This document shows positions 36,880 to 48,614 of a stretch of 64,000 nucleotides of DNA, one piece after another (within the stretch, counting starts at the first letter, position 1; every line of letters begins with the position of its first letter). Source of the stretch: Doryteuthis pealeii (taxonomy: Eukaryota; Mollusca; Cephalopoda; Myopsida; Loliginidae); assembly GCA_023376005.1 (NCBI GenBank), contig CM042142.1, forward strand, positions 55,721,762 to 55,785,761, in the 5' to 3' direction. A program made the position numbers and the translations under genes. The notes beneath the pieces were generated by a model. The model did not search any database. It saw only the letters and a program-made list of their open reading frames with translations, and had not been told where the DNA came from.

Positions 36880-37140
36880 GGTCAACGCCAGGGGTCCAGT
36901 GGCTTCGGCCCTGGATCTTTACAAGTTAATAGCGTCGATCCCAGGGGGCTATCCCCCAGGCAATACCTGCCCCCTTGATTTAAAGGGGCAGGGCTTGGTT
37001 TATTGCCCAGTGCCTGAAGGGGAATGCCGACGGGATCGACGCAATTTTTCACCCGCCACCCATGCGCTTCGGTTTGTGGGTGGTCCCACGTTAATAGGGC
37101 CTTGTGCCTAACCCGTACAAGTGGGGTACGAGGTAAATAC
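36880..37140. repeat. GC-rich dispersed foldback repeat (right arm)
   Basis: 'gcgtcgatccc' (36,926) and 'gggatcgacgc' (37,032) are inverted partners around a GC-rich interior with 'aggcaatacctg'. A third, independent copy at 57,480-57,745 shows this is a dispersed family. Confidence 0.75.
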
Positions 37141-39044
37141 AATATAAAAAATAATCGTCGTATACTTATCTCATTGTCTGTGCTACTTGGAGAAGGTCGA
37201 ATCTGGCAGTTGGGTCTGATGTTGAGTGGGCTGGCAATTCTTTAATGTTTTGAGTCTGGAACCGACCTGGGATACTGGAGAACATCTTGCCTCGTGCCAT
37301 TTATAGTTTTTTTTTTAGTAATAACACCAGGTGACTTATCTTTTTCTCACGAGATTTTTTATTTTCACCCAAGTCAAACTTCCCTGAGCGAGAGACACAT
37401 CTCACCCAGTCAACGCATGGTCCCAAACTGACCTAACATTCTCACCTCTCACTCTTACTCTTTCACACTTCGCCACGTGACGTCTCCTCGACGAATGAGA
37501 AAACGCCGTGTGGCGTTATGCTGACTCATCCTAAAGATTTACCCGTGCTAATCTACACGTAATTCTTATATTCCTCCCAAACAACTTTTCCATGCTAATT
37601 TACACGTAACTATTACATTCCTGACCTCCACTTCTCTCTCACTCTCTCTATCTATCTATCTCCCCCCCTCTCTCTCTCTCTCTCATGTTACAGCGACCTC
37701 TCACACTTATCACAGCCAAACTTTTCGTTTTCAAAACAGTTTACAAAGTTCTCTTACGTGATTGCTATCAGCGACCCTATTGTGTTCACCTTAATCTCGA
37801 CCACTGTCTGAGCTTTCCATCCATTGCAACTTTAGCTTTGGCATGTGTCACAGGTATGGCAAATGTGGGGTATATATATTTACCCAACCCTTCCTCCAAT
37901 TCGTCTGTTGCGACACTTTTGTTTGGTATGGTGATACATTTTACATTATTTATTGTTACTAGTTGTACTCTACTTAAAAATACTCCTAACAACTAAAACT
38001 TTATTAATATTACTAGCAAAAGAAAAAGAAAACACCCTTCGGGTGGTGTAAAAATAATTTTTGAAAGATATTGTCTAAGAGGGGTGTGAGTTAAAAATTC
38101 AATGTCAGAGAGTTTGTACCATAGGTAAGTAAAATGAACAAATTTATTAAAGGAGTAAAAAAACAAGACAATTTGAAATTAAACTTAGTTCTGTCCTCCT
38201 CAAATAAAATGTTGCATATATCTATCAATTATTAATTAGATAATTATTTTGAATATTTTACACAAGAATTTTACACAAAATCGTAAGTAATTATTTATTT
38301 GTAAACTTTTAGTTAACTTCTTGTTGCTGAAAAAAAACGGCGAGAGTAAAAGATAATTTTTGAAATTGATCACAAATTTCGCAAATATTTTTTTTCATTT
38401 AAAGTAATATAATTCTTTAATTATTTTCATAGTTTATATAGTTTATTTATTCAAATAATATGTAGTTCATCTATTATGATGTAAAGAATTCAAACGTTGG
38501 GTTATAAGGAATAGCTTTTATTTATTTTATTAGTAATAATTGTTCTTTATTCTATGACGACTTTTGTAATTGTGACGTAGTTTTTGTTACAGACAAATCT
38601 CCATTATTAATAGATATGTGCCAATAAAATCTATTATATGTGTGTATGAGTTTATCTCGTCTTTCCTTTCCGTTTGTTCAGTGTTCAACGTTATTGTATC
38701 TATAGATACACTAATAATAATATTGGGATCCTGGGATTAGGCAATGATTAAATATCATTTGTAGCACCAAATAGCTGGTAAATTATGACTGGTGTAATTA
38801 ATTCTAAGTAGCAAGAATATGCGCCCTCCGGGTATAAGTAGTTAAGTTGTAATGTAATGAAATATATTAAATTAGAAAGATTAACGAAATTAAACAAGAA
38901 TGCATATAAAAATATTGCACTTATTATAATTATATTTTATTTGGTTTCTATATAAAATCCTTCATAGGATTGATTTTAATACGTTAGAGAATAAAGCAAT
39001 AATATTAGAGATCAATAACAGCAAGTAATTATTTCTTTAAGTCC
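37141..39044. other. AT-rich non-coding stretch (right arm)
   Basis: The frame at 37,685-37,996 starts in a CT tract, has no recognisable domain and is not kept in the mirror arm. Otherwise nothing seen. The mirror is 20,306-22,185. Confidence 0.5.
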
Positions 39045-39295
39045 AGTTTTGTTAAAACCAGTACGCAAATTAACCACATTAAACACGGTTTTGTTAAAAC
39101 CAGTACGCAAATTAACCACATTAAACACGGTTTTGTTAAAACCAGTACGCAAATTAACCACATTAAACACGGTTTTGTTAAAACCAGTACGCAAATTAAC
39201 TACATTAAACACGGTTTTGTTAAAACCAGTACGCAAATTAACCACATTAAACACGGTTTTGTTAAAACCAGTATGCAAATTAACCACACCACATT
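39045..39295. repeat. 42-bp minisatellite, about 6 units (right arm)
   Basis: The unit includes 'gttttgttaaaaccagtac' and 'gcaaattaaccacattaaa' and repeats at exactly 42 bp. Because 42 is a multiple of three and the unit lacks stops in some frames, both strands show 91-codon frames with a 14-residue period. No start context or homology supports a gene. Confidence 0.92.
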
Positions 39296-39934
39296 GCAGG
39301 ATTTTAAACGCACAAATAATATGAGATGTTTTTAGACAAATCTACCTCAGATTTCCATAGAGACATCGTTAATAAATAAGATTTATTCTATGTAAGAATG
39401 ATTTTGACTATAATATAAATTAAATACTCATTGATAAACTAACACAGACAGACTCTGAATCTCCATTATAATAAGATAATGGTATCTCCGACGTTAACAC
39501 AATGGAGTAGATAACTTCATTCTACAAAACAAAACAAAAAAATCACTAGGCCTCTACAAAACGTGCAACTCTAATGATTGACTTCTACACATTTAACTTC
39601 CATAGAATAAAGAAAAGCAACAGTAAAAGTAAAACATGTTTTGATTCAATCGTCCCTATAAAACATCAAAGTAAACAAAGGTAATATAGTCATCAAACTG
39701 ATAAACATTTACCACATTCAAATAAGCTTGTGTTACTGAAAGAGGGACATCTGTTCCAGATGACATGTACGGTGGGTTTGACTAGTCTACGGTTGTGTTG
39801 AATTACTCTTTGAAGTTTTGTTTTAGGGGACTGTCTGAACCATTATCAAGTAGGAATAACTTAGTATCTATTTGATTGCCACCTTATGGAGTTAAAGAGA
39901 TTTATTAGATTCCTTTTTTTTAAATTTGGGCTAA
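39296..39934. other. AT-rich non-coding stretch (right arm)
   Basis: Nothing recognised. The mirror is 19,396-20,036. Confidence 0.5.
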
Positions 39935-40480
39935 TATCGTGTTAATACACGGATATCAAAGGCATGGTCGGCCACAAATAGATTATCAGTCATATGGAGG
40001 TCTGATCTCCCTGACAAGCTAAAGCGACAGTTCTTCCAGGCTGTGGTTGTGTCGGTGCTGCTATATGGTTGCACCACCTGGACCCTAACAAAGCGTCTTG
40101 AGAATAAGATAGATGGGAGCTGCACAAGAATGCTGCGTGCAGTCTTGAACAAGTCATGGAAGCAGCACCCCACAAGGAAACAGCTGTACGGTCACCTGCC
40201 CTCCATCTCACAAACTATCCGAGTGAGACGGACAAGACATGCAGGACACTGCTGGAGAAGCAAGGGTGAACTCGTGAGCGACGTTCTCCTGTGGAAGCCA
40301 ACACATGAACATGCAAGTGTGGGGCGCCCAGCAAGGACCTACATTGACCAGCTATGTGAGGATGCTGGCTGCTACGCAGAGGAGCTCCAGGTGCAATGAA
40401 TGATAGGGAAGGTTGGCGAAAGATTGTCATGGATACCCGTGCTGTATGCGCGACATGATGATGATGATGATGATGATGAT
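39935..40480 (+). pseudogene. LINE RT C-terminal region, best-preserved copy
   Basis: Open from 39,935 to a stop at about 40,399. Order: T-R-I-S-K-A-W-S-A-T-N-R-L, I-W-R-S-D-L, V-S-V-L-L-Y-G-C-T-T-W-T-L-T-K-R-L-E, R-M-L-R-A-V-L-N-K-S-W, R-R-T-R-H-A-G-H-C-W, G-R-P-A-R-T-Y-I-D. This is the post-polymerase part of a non-LTR retrotransposon ORF2. An apparent one-base loss after 'gagctccaggtg' creates the stop; the next frame carries A-M-N-D-R-E-G-W-R up to a TGA leading into the (GAT)n 3' tail. The catalytic core is missing, so it is a 5'-truncated, dead copy. Confidence 0.85.
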
Positions 40481-41870
40481 GATAGTATTTATTCTATGAC
40501 TAACAACAACAAATAAATGAATTAAAACGCAGTTCAATTCTAACGATATATTCAGCCATAAAACAATGACAAATAATATAAACGTCCTTCCTATATGATG
40601 GAGAGGGCATTGAGGATATCTAGTATCTTATGTTTTAGTCAATCCTTTCAGAGACAATTTTTGTCGAATGGTCGTGGAAATAGTCCGAATGTATCTATTG
40701 AATACGGACACAAAAAAAAAAACTTCTGGCGCATCACGTGATTGCTATGTCCAATCACAGAAAGGCTCTCCCTCACTTAACTCCATACATAGAAACGGAT
40801 GTATTTTACTGACCCGATGTTGCATAATGTGGTTGCATAGATTATTGTCAACCCCCTGTAGTTCTGCAGGGATGGTCTTTTCATGTCACGGGCGGCGGTT
40901 TTCCATGGAAAGATACAGACAGTTGGAGACCTTTGAACCGAGACGCGGGAAAGCCGAGAATCACGTGAAAGCTAGTGAAATCATCAGCACCAGCTAGAAC
41001 ATCAGGCTAAAAGGTTGTCCTTGCCTTAGCTGGGGCTCCCCTGCACACGCGCGCTGTTTTAAGATAGAGAAAGAAATTTAGTTAAGAATAAAAGTCTTTA
41101 AAAGAAATAACATGGTGTTGTTGGTTGATGCATGTCTTGGCAAAAAGATTGACCAAGAAGAATAAATTAATCAAAGACGAACAACCAGCATAATAGAAAA
41201 AAAGCTAGACACGAACGGTCAGAAAATAAAGTAAGTTATGCAACTATGCATATCTCTGTCTCCCCCTCCCTCTCTGTTAAAGAACTGTTTATATACCCAC
41301 AACATGAGTGAGGGGTATATAAAACCGACACTAGTAAGCAGATATGGGTGGCATATTTGACCGCCTGTTTAATCCGTCATTTTTTTTCTTTTTTTCTGGG
41401 TGGGTTAAAAGACATTAACATTTTTTTCTATAGTTAAGGATAACCAATAGATAAATGCAATTGCCATTGAAGTAGAGAGAGAAAAGGGCGAGGCATCGGA
41501 ACAAGAAAATAAAATATAAGAACATTCTAGATTTGTTATATACCCGTTCATCTGCTGGGTACATAATGGGGAAAGAGTAGAGGAGGGATTCTTACTGGTT
41601 TCGTCGGCGGTCATCTTCTTCTTCTAGACTGCTTCCTTCTGCTGGTCTGGGTGTCTGTGATTATTTCTTGTTGTTGGTAATAATTAAGCAAGACTTTGTA
41701 TGAAATTAATCAATTTTCATACATAAAGCTCTCCTAGGGACTTGAAAGAATCTTCATATATATCTATAGTATGTATCTGTATGGGCATGCATTGTGGACA
41801 TACGGATGATAAAGAAGGTCCCAAATAGAATAATTTCTCACTCATCTGGTTTATTGGATATATATATATA
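40481..41870. other. Non-coding stretch of the right arm
   Basis: Contains hairpin modules at 41,288-41,322 ('ttatataccc' with 'ggggtatataa') and 41,538-41,570 ('gttatatacccg' with 'gggtacata'). The A-rich block of the left arm is absent at about 41,020. No gene supported. Confidence 0.55.
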
Positions 41871-42120
41871 AAGTAAAGTCGTCGGAGCGGCCTAATGTCA
41901 GTATGAGCCATACAGCGAGGGGGTCTATCCCCTTTTCACTAGCGCTAGACCAAGGAGATAGTTTTTTCATCTGAGGTGGTGCGCCACACCAATCATCAGC
42001 TCGTTACTTTACCGCACAGATCCCTGTACTACTCATATGCTACGTTGGCGAGGGCCGGTATCGAACTAGGAATCTTGTGGTTTCTAGCCGAACGCTCTAC
42101 CGACTGAGCGAACCCGGCCC
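41871..42120 (-). mobile_element. SINE-A, full length (right arm)
   Basis: The minus strand begins 'gccgggttcgctcagtcgg', has the B-box 'ttcgataccggccctcg' and the body ending 'ccgacgactttacttt'. This is the most complete SINE-A in the window, with internal Pol III A- and B-box matches. Confidence 0.88.
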
Positions 42121-42176
42121 ATCCATTATATTATATTATATTATATTATAATAATTTCCGACTCATCTGGTTTGTT

Positions 42177-42240
<64 letters not shown>
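42177..42240. repeat. (TA)n microsatellite
   Basis: About 30 uninterrupted TA repeats. The left-arm mirror is interrupted. Confidence 0.95.
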
Positions 42241-42242
<2 letters not shown>

Positions 42243-42313
42243 TGGATTCTCCTATCGGGAACGATAGATGAGGGTCAGCAGTGAGTGATTTGATTCCTCC
42301 CATGTTGTGCATG

Positions 42314-42757
42314 CTGTCAAGAAGACATTTTATGTTTCCTCGAGTGTGACAGCAGCCCAGCCCTGCTGCGAGCCATGAAGCCACACTGACAAACGAAATG
42401 ATCCAAGGCAGGAGTTAAGTGTTTTTCTTTTAAAGTTATGCGGAGCCGATCTCTATGCTTCAGTCTATTTTGTTCAAAGCTCTTTAGTTTAGCGAAACAG
42501 GTCTTATGCCATTCCTTCCGATCCGATGCTAGATCTTCCCAAGCACTCAGGTCAATATCTAGGCGTTTCAAATTGTCCTTCAATTTGTCCTTGTAGCGTA
42601 AGAGAGGACGTCCAATGGAACGCTTAGCATTTGGTAGTTGCCCGTATAAAAACTTCTTTGGAAGCCTGTTCTCATTCATACGGACAACGTGACCAGCCCA
42701 CCTAAGTTGAATCTTGGCTAGTAGGGTTTCAATGCCAGCAATATCACATCTTTTTAA
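42314..42757 (-). pseudogene. LINE ORF2 C-terminal tail with zinc-finger-like end
   Basis: The minus strand is open for about 145 codons: D-I-A-G-I-E, then Q-L-R-W-A-G-H-V-V-R-M, L-P-K-K-F-L-Y-G-Q-L, R-Y-K-D-K-L-K, S-A-W-E-D-L-A-S-D-R, then C-Q-C-G-F-M-A-R-S-R-A-G-L-L-S-H and R-K-H before the stop. The R-W-A-G-H motif and a Cys/His finger at the end are typical of tails after the RT domain in some non-LTR elements. It is a different family from 39,935. The upstream RT domain is absent. Confidence 0.85.
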
Positions 42758-42814
42758 AATTGTGCTGTTTTTTTACTTTGTCATCCCATTTTATACCGCA
42801 ATATATAGGTTGGT

Positions 42815-43225
42815 TGGATTTTACGGCATGTCAAACCCTGTTGGGTTATTTTATGCCGAAGACGTTTTGTTTTATTCATTCTTGATAGGTACTCATCTTT
42901 TTTAAAACCCAATTTTTTAAACACATTTTTAAAAACTCATTTCTTCTAATTAATTAATGGATGGAACCCTAACAGGTACTACCACTTCGGGTAAGTGTAG
43001 ATCTGGGGGTAATGGTGGTGGAGGCCACTCCACATTCTCCAGAGATCCAGAATTGGAACTTCACCATCAGATGGAGTTTAATACCCAGGACATAAAACCT
43101 TCACCCACCGCATTCTAGCACGTGATAAAAAGGGCTGGGGTTTGTCATAGAAGCAATAGGGTTGGGACAATCATATAGGTGCTTGGTCTTGACGTGAATA
43201 GCCGATTGATCGGAGGGTGCCTCTC

Positions 43226-43230
<5 letters not shown>
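42815..43230 (-). mobile_element. Family R, near full length (right arm)
   Basis: The plus strand opens with the tail inverted: 'ggttggttggattttacgg', 'catgtcaaaccctgttggg', 'ttattttatgccg', then the body to 'gattgatcggagggtgcc'. It defines both ends of the family (about 415 bp). Confidence 0.8.
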
Positions 43231-43266
<36 letters not shown>

Positions 43267-43559
43267 ATGGGGGGAATGGAATTTGTGAAGTAATGCATTT
43301 AATCAGGTACTAATCTTTGTAATTGATTAAGGAGTCACTTTTTAAAAGAGTGTTCATTCTTTTGTGACTTATTCAAGTGGCATCTCGTAAATGTATTGAT
43401 TTTAACGGATGGAAATAATAGGAAATTGTTTGATTTGTCTACTGCTGAAAAGTTGAAATAAAAGACAAAATAGGCAAAAGCATTGACTATCAATGTTTGT
43501 TTGTATGGAAAATGGTTAGAGATTATTTCTTTCGCTCTGTATTTTTCTTTCAACACTTA

Positions 43560-43758
43560 GATAAATCTTTCCGACACTTCTCTCTCTTCTCTCTCTCACT
43601 CCCACTCTCTCTCTCTCTGTTTGTTTTTATTCTCTGTTTCGTAAAAACCCTTTAAAGACAAAAAAGAAAAAAAAAAAAAAACAAAAAAATAACAACAAAA
43701 ACTATTGTACTGCCAATAGTAATAGATTAATGACTACAATTTTTAGTTAGTAGATTTG

Positions 43759-43795
<37 letters not shown>

Positions 43796-43933
43796 TTTCT
43801 CTTTCTTTCCCTCTTCCCCCCCTCTCTCTCTCTCTCTTATTCTCTGTTTCGTAAAATACCCTTTAAAGACCCAAAAAAGGCAAAATAAAAAAAACTATTG
43901 GACTAATAACTACAATTTTTATTTAGTAGATTT

Positions 43934-44004
<71 letters not shown>

Positions 44005-44110
44005 AAATACCCTTCAAAGACAAAAAATGTCAAAGGAAAAAAAATATATCTATTGAACTGCTAACGGTAATAGATTAATGACTACAAGTTTTAGTTAGTA
44101 TGTTTGGTTT
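43560..44110. repeat. Three duplicated units with CT/CTTT tracts
   Basis: A segment with 'cgtaaaa(t)accct', '(c/t)aaagac' and 'agtagatttgatct' occurs three times, each followed or preceded by a CT or CTTT run (43,577-43,620; 43,758-43,850; 43,937-44,000). Confidence 0.8.
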
Positions 44111-44229
44111 TGTACTGAGAATGGACGAGAATTAAGTACTATTTTATGCAAATGTTGTTCCCTTCTGATATTGTTTCTTTGTTTACACTTGTGGAATTCT
44201 AGTTGTAAAAACATGAATTTACAAAAGAG

Positions 44230-44725
44230 AAATGCATTTGTTTTAATGTTTAATCTTTAAGAGAAGCGAAAAAAATATATATATATAAATGAAAAAAAAA
44301 AAAAGAATATTTCTTTTAGTTTTTTTTATCTTTAGAGAAGCGAAAAAGAATACAAAATCAACAAAATGAAATTAATAAATAAACACATTCTTTATGTTTT
44401 ATCTTTAGTTTCATTATTTACAAAAAAGATATGAATAAAAAAAATGAAAAAAAAAATTGGGGGGGGGTTACCTTTAGTTTTAGAGAAGCGAAAAAAAAAC
44501 AAAACAAAACAATAAAGAAAGCAATAAAAAATGAAATAAATAAATAAAAACATTTTTTATTTTTTTATTTTTAGTTTCATTGTTTACTTACAATTTAAAT
44601 CTGAAATAAATCGAATAAACAAATTTATATTTTTTTTCAAATGAAATAAAAAAAATATTTTAAAATTAAAAAAAACAACAATTTAAACTTAAAAAAATTG
44701 GAGAAAAAAAAAATTAAAGATAGCT
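44230..44725. repeat. A-rich degenerate repeat with 'gagaagcgaaaaa'
   Basis: 'agagaagcgaaaaa' recurs at about 44,261, 44,335 and 44,481 within A/T runs and 'aaataaataaa' tracts. No coding potential. Confidence 0.65.
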
Positions 44726-44986
44726 CCCATTTTTGCGAATTTAATTAGACACAAATAAGAACGAGTCTTTTGATTAAAAAATAAGGGCACCTGACCTTGT
44801 GTAGGAAAATTGTTAATTTTTATGCTATCTGCCAAAGATGGGCAGCCCAACTTGATGGCTGTTCGATGTTTGATGTCTCTCAATTAAGAGAAAAATCAAA
44901 CAACAAAACGGGTTTCTTTCAGTCACCAATGTTTTTTTGGATAATCAAAAGGAATTTGTATAGCTTCTACAAGTTTTGATGTTTTC

Positions 44987-44989
<3 letters not shown>

Positions 44990-45043
<54 letters not shown>

Positions 45044-45120
45044 CCGCTCTCACATATACATACACACACATACACACACACATGCACACCCTCACACACA
45101 CACACACATACGCTCACACA
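44990..45120. repeat. (CA)n microsatellite, interrupted
   Basis: CA run 44,991-45,043, then interrupted CA runs to 45,118. Confidence 0.95.
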
Positions 45121-45774
45121 TTCAAAGACTCGCCACAGTAAGGACATTTAAATGCATTTCTTTAATAATAAATTTTATAGACTTTATTTTCAACTGTGCT
45201 TTCATTAACTGACAAACTAGCTAACTTAATTACCCATCGAAGGTTTCGTTACCTTAAAAGCAAACACAATAAACAGTAATATGATTTACAAGAAAGTCTT
45301 TTTCTATGGCTTAGGTGGATGAAAAACCAGTTTATAGCAGGGGGAGGGGGTCGGCGATTATCCCAGGGAAATAAAAAAAATTAACACAGTTGGTAGAAGT
45401 TGAGAAAATAAAACTAATTTCAAATTCTAGTTATAACAACTAAAGGCATTTTTATCTGAATCTTATTTAGATGAGAATTGATAATTTGTATTATTTGTAT
45501 TTTTCGGACTATTGTCCTCATCTTTGTTGTTATATACACAATGTCTCAGCAGATGCAGTATAAGATTTGGACTGTTCTTGCATACATCCTATTTGCATAA
45601 AAACGGGGAATCCAAATATTAAACTGTGTCTAATATATTGGTATTATGAATAGAAGGTTAAACATCCAAGGCGTAAACAAATAAAACGTATTTAATTGGT
45701 CAGAAAAATATGATACATTATAATGTTTACTCATACTTACTAAGCTTAGCTTAGCTTAATACGACACCCACCCT
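45121..45774. other. AT-rich stretch, nothing recognised
   Basis: No repeat head or frame of note. A short 'agcttagcttagctta' triplet is at 45,740-45,758. Confidence 0.5.
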
Positions 45775-46042
45775 GTCGCTGGGGTCTAGAATATGCTGAC
45801 TGTATTCTCTGCAGAAGGAGTAAGAACCTGCCCCCTATACCCACAAAAGAGTGGCCTGTATATGATACTAAACTGTATCTGGGGGAGAGATTCCAGTTCT
45901 GAAGCTCTGGTGAGTGTGGAGTACCAATTCAGTGCAATTGCGCCAAGGTTCACTATGACTTGGAATGGTAGTACCTGTTAGGGTTCCATAAATGGGTCAA
46001 ATACATCCGTTTAAAAATGATTCGTATTCGATAGTGCCGTAT

Positions 46043-46075
<33 letters not shown>
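45775..46075 (+). mobile_element. Family R-related copy followed by poly-A
   Basis: 'agaatatgctgactgtatt' (5' extension also seen near 33,310), then 'gagattccagttctgaagc', 'gtggagtacc' and 'ggtagtacctgttagggtt'. A run of about 27 A lies at 46,046-46,073. The hairpin tail is absent here, but 'attgacatgccgttaaaaa' occurs at 46,167. Confidence 0.7.
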
Positions 46076-46379
46076 AAAGGAAAGAAAAAAAACCTCTTAA
46101 GAAGTGACTGCACATAAAATGTAAATTAAAGCGATTCCCTAACCTGTAGTCACACTCCTCCCCCATTCCAAGACAGATTGACATGCCGTTAAAAACAATC
46201 AATAAATCAATTAATGCGACACAAATCAATGTGTGTAGCACCCAGTGAGGATCGAATTCACTATAGTAGATGGACTAATTTAATAAACACAAGCACAGGA
46301 CACGTGTCCTGTTGATATTCAATGGGAATAACACAGAAGAGCCGGAAGAGAATATGAAATCAAATAGTATTGCGTTTCG

Positions 46380-47165
46380 CCAATCTTCCAGATAAGGGAG
46401 ACATATTTGCCTTGAAAATCGGTATTCTAAATCCTGGCTTTTACTTGGGATCGAACAGCAACCATGGACTCTGGTAGAACCGTCTAACCAAATGGTCCTT
46501 ATTATTTTTTTTCTAATCTTTACAAAGAGAGCATATTTGCCTTGAAAATCAGTATTCTAAATCCTGGCTTTTACTTGGGATCGAACAGCAACCATGGACT
46601 CTGGTAGAACCGACTAACCAAATGGTCCTTATTATTTATTTTCTAGTCTTTACAAAGAGAGCATATTTGCCTTGAAAATCAGTATTCTAAATCCTGGCTT
46701 TTACTTGGGATCGAACACCAACCATGGACTCTGGTAGAACCGACTAATCAAATGGTCCTTATTATTATTTTCTAGTCTTTACAAAGAGAGCATATTTGCC
46801 TTGAAAATCAGTATTCTAAATCCTGTTTTTACTTGGGATCGAACACCAACCATGGACTCTGGTAGAACCGACTAATCAAATGGTCCTTATTATTTATTTT
46901 TAATCTTTACAAAGAGAGCATATTTGCCTTGAAAATCAGTATTCTAAATCCTGGTTTTTACTTGGATTGAACACCAACCATCGTGTCTAGTAGAACTATT
47001 TGATTAACCAAACGGCCTTTAATATTTATTTTCTAAGCTTTACAAGGAGAGCATATTTGCATTGAAAATTGGCATTCTAAATACTGACTTTTACTTGGGA
47101 TCGAACAGCAGCCATCGAGTCTGGTAAAACTATTTGACTAATCAAACGGCCCTTGATATTTATTT
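46380..47165 (-). repeat. 130-bp tandem array of tRNA-like units, about 6 copies
   Basis: 'gcatatttgccttgaaaat' recurs at about 46,401, 46,531, 46,661, 46,790, 46,918 and 47,051, giving a period of 128-133. On the minus strand each unit holds 'tggttagtcggttctacca' followed by 'gctgttcgatccc', resembling D-arm and T-arm/B-box of a tRNA. The rest of the cloverleaf is not convincing, so the unit may be a tandemly amplified SINE head. Units become more diverged toward 47,165. Confidence 0.85.
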
Positions 47166-47704
47166 ACTAAGCTTAACTTCGTATGGAACAAGAACATAAG
47201 TGAGAGGAGGGGGGTGACACTCAATGAAACACCCCAGCTGTACTAATAGTCTACAAAACTTGTGTAATATTGTAAAATTGTTAAGTACTGTGTACGATTT
47301 TGGCCCCAGAGACAAACACCTGCTAGGTGAGTGACAAGGTAAAAGGTTATTAGGTACAGGTGAGATACAACGTAAAAGTGTAGGAATCGATCTTTATAAT
47401 TGTGGGTGAACGTCTGAACTTTGATTGTTAGATTGTAACATGTTTTTTTTTAAGTTACTTTTGTGATTTTGAGAGTTACGGTTGAACTTCAGAAACAGAA
47501 TGACGTGTTTAAGGACCTAACGTTTAGAAGCCTCCCCTTATGAGGGGCTTTAACAGAAATGAAGAAAATGTAAAAAGTTTTCCTCCCAATGAAATGACCG
47601 CTTGGAAGCCCACAGAAAAGACCGGCCTAATCTAATTTAAAACAACAGCTTTATAAATGTGCGTATTTAAAAATAATAATGCGTCTTTGTCACCTGTTAT
47701 GAAG
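47166..47704. other. Unique stretch between two blocks of the 130-bp array
   Basis: No feature recognised. It separates the main array from two outlying units. Confidence 0.5.
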
Positions 47705-47990
47705 TTTCGCCAATCTTCCAAACAAGGAGAGCCTATTTGCCTTGAAAATCAGCCTTCTAAATCCAGACTTTATACTTGGGATTGAACACCAGCCATCGAC
47801 TCTAGTAGGTTTATTTGATTAACCAAATGATCCTTAATATTCATTTACTAAGCTTTACAAGGAGAGCATATTTGGCTTGTAAGTCAGCCTTCTAAATCCT
47901 TGGCTTTTACTTGGGATCGAACACCAACAATCAACTTTGGTAAGACTATTTGACTAACTAAACGGTCCTTAATATTTTGATACACTCGTA
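47705..47990 (-). repeat. Two outlying units of the 130-bp tRNA-like repeat
   Basis: 'ttgccttgaaaatcagcc' (47,739) and 'ttggcttgtaagtcagcc' (about 47,873) start two diverged units with 'gggat(t/c)gaacaccaacc'-type B-box complements. Confidence 0.8.
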
Positions 47991-48373
47991 AACATCACAA
48001 TATACTCAACAGCGTGGTTGGTCCTTTTTCGGTACACGTCATCTGTTAACCACTTACCGACCAGATGTGCTACTAATCAAACGCAATTCCAACAGCCAGA
48101 TGCGCAGACTGAAAACTTATACTCTGCATCCTTTACATACCAGAACACCAGAAAACAAGGTGAGACTTCAAATATGGAATAATGCAGTGATAGTTTCAGT
48201 GTAGTTAAACACGGCAGACCTCTTTACTACAGATTAAAAAGAAATTAACCCTTGAAAGTGAATATACTTGGGATTGGCAGTTAAGAATCTAAAAAACAGG
48301 GATGTTGTAGCCAGGGAGGGATGTTCCCCACATTTTTATTACTTGTAATATTTTTTACAGGGTTTTATTTTAA
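47991..48373. other. Non-coding stretch
   Basis: Nothing recognised. Confidence 0.45.
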
Positions 48374-48614
48374 AGGGCCGGTTTAGCTCAGTCGGCAGAG
48401 CATTCACCTCGTAACCCTCAAGGTTACGGGTTCGATACCGGCCCTCGCCAACTCAGCACATGAATAGGGCCGCTTTGATGTGTAGCGGTAAAATGGGTAG
48501 CTGATGGTAGGTATCCCAGATACAAAAACAATCTCTCTGTTCTATCACCTTTTTATTAGCGCTAGTCCAGCTGATCCCGCCAATAGGCCACACAGCACAT
48601 ATTTTACTTTATTT
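48374..48614 (+). mobile_element. SINE-A with an intact tRNA-like head
   Basis: Head 'ggccggtttagctcagtcgg' with anticodon-stem-like 'cctcgtaaccctcaaggtt' and the B-box 'gggttcgataccgg'. The 5' and 3' ends of the head (gggccgg / ccggccc) are complementary like an acceptor stem, but a SINE body and 'tattttacttta' tail follow at once, so I call it a SINE. It is the closest to a tRNA in the window. Confidence 0.8.

Larger units (their letters stand above)
29706..43438. repeat. Right arm of the giant inverted repeat
   Basis: Reverse-complement of 15,753-29,522. Its reading frames and tandem periods are more regular than the left arm's (42-bp units exact, LINE tail open across about 440 bases), so this arm is probably the better-resolved copy. 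It ends at 'gtttgattt' (about 43,437), after which sequence is single-copy. Confidence 0.95.

Noticed and set aside
37685..37996. 103-codon frame with hydrophobic stretches
   Set aside because: Starts in a CT tract, no homology recognised, not preserved in the left-arm mirror.
48374..48450. Functional tRNA gene
   Set aside because: The head looks tRNA-like, but the SINE-A body and tail follow immediately and the same fusion occurs at many other sites.
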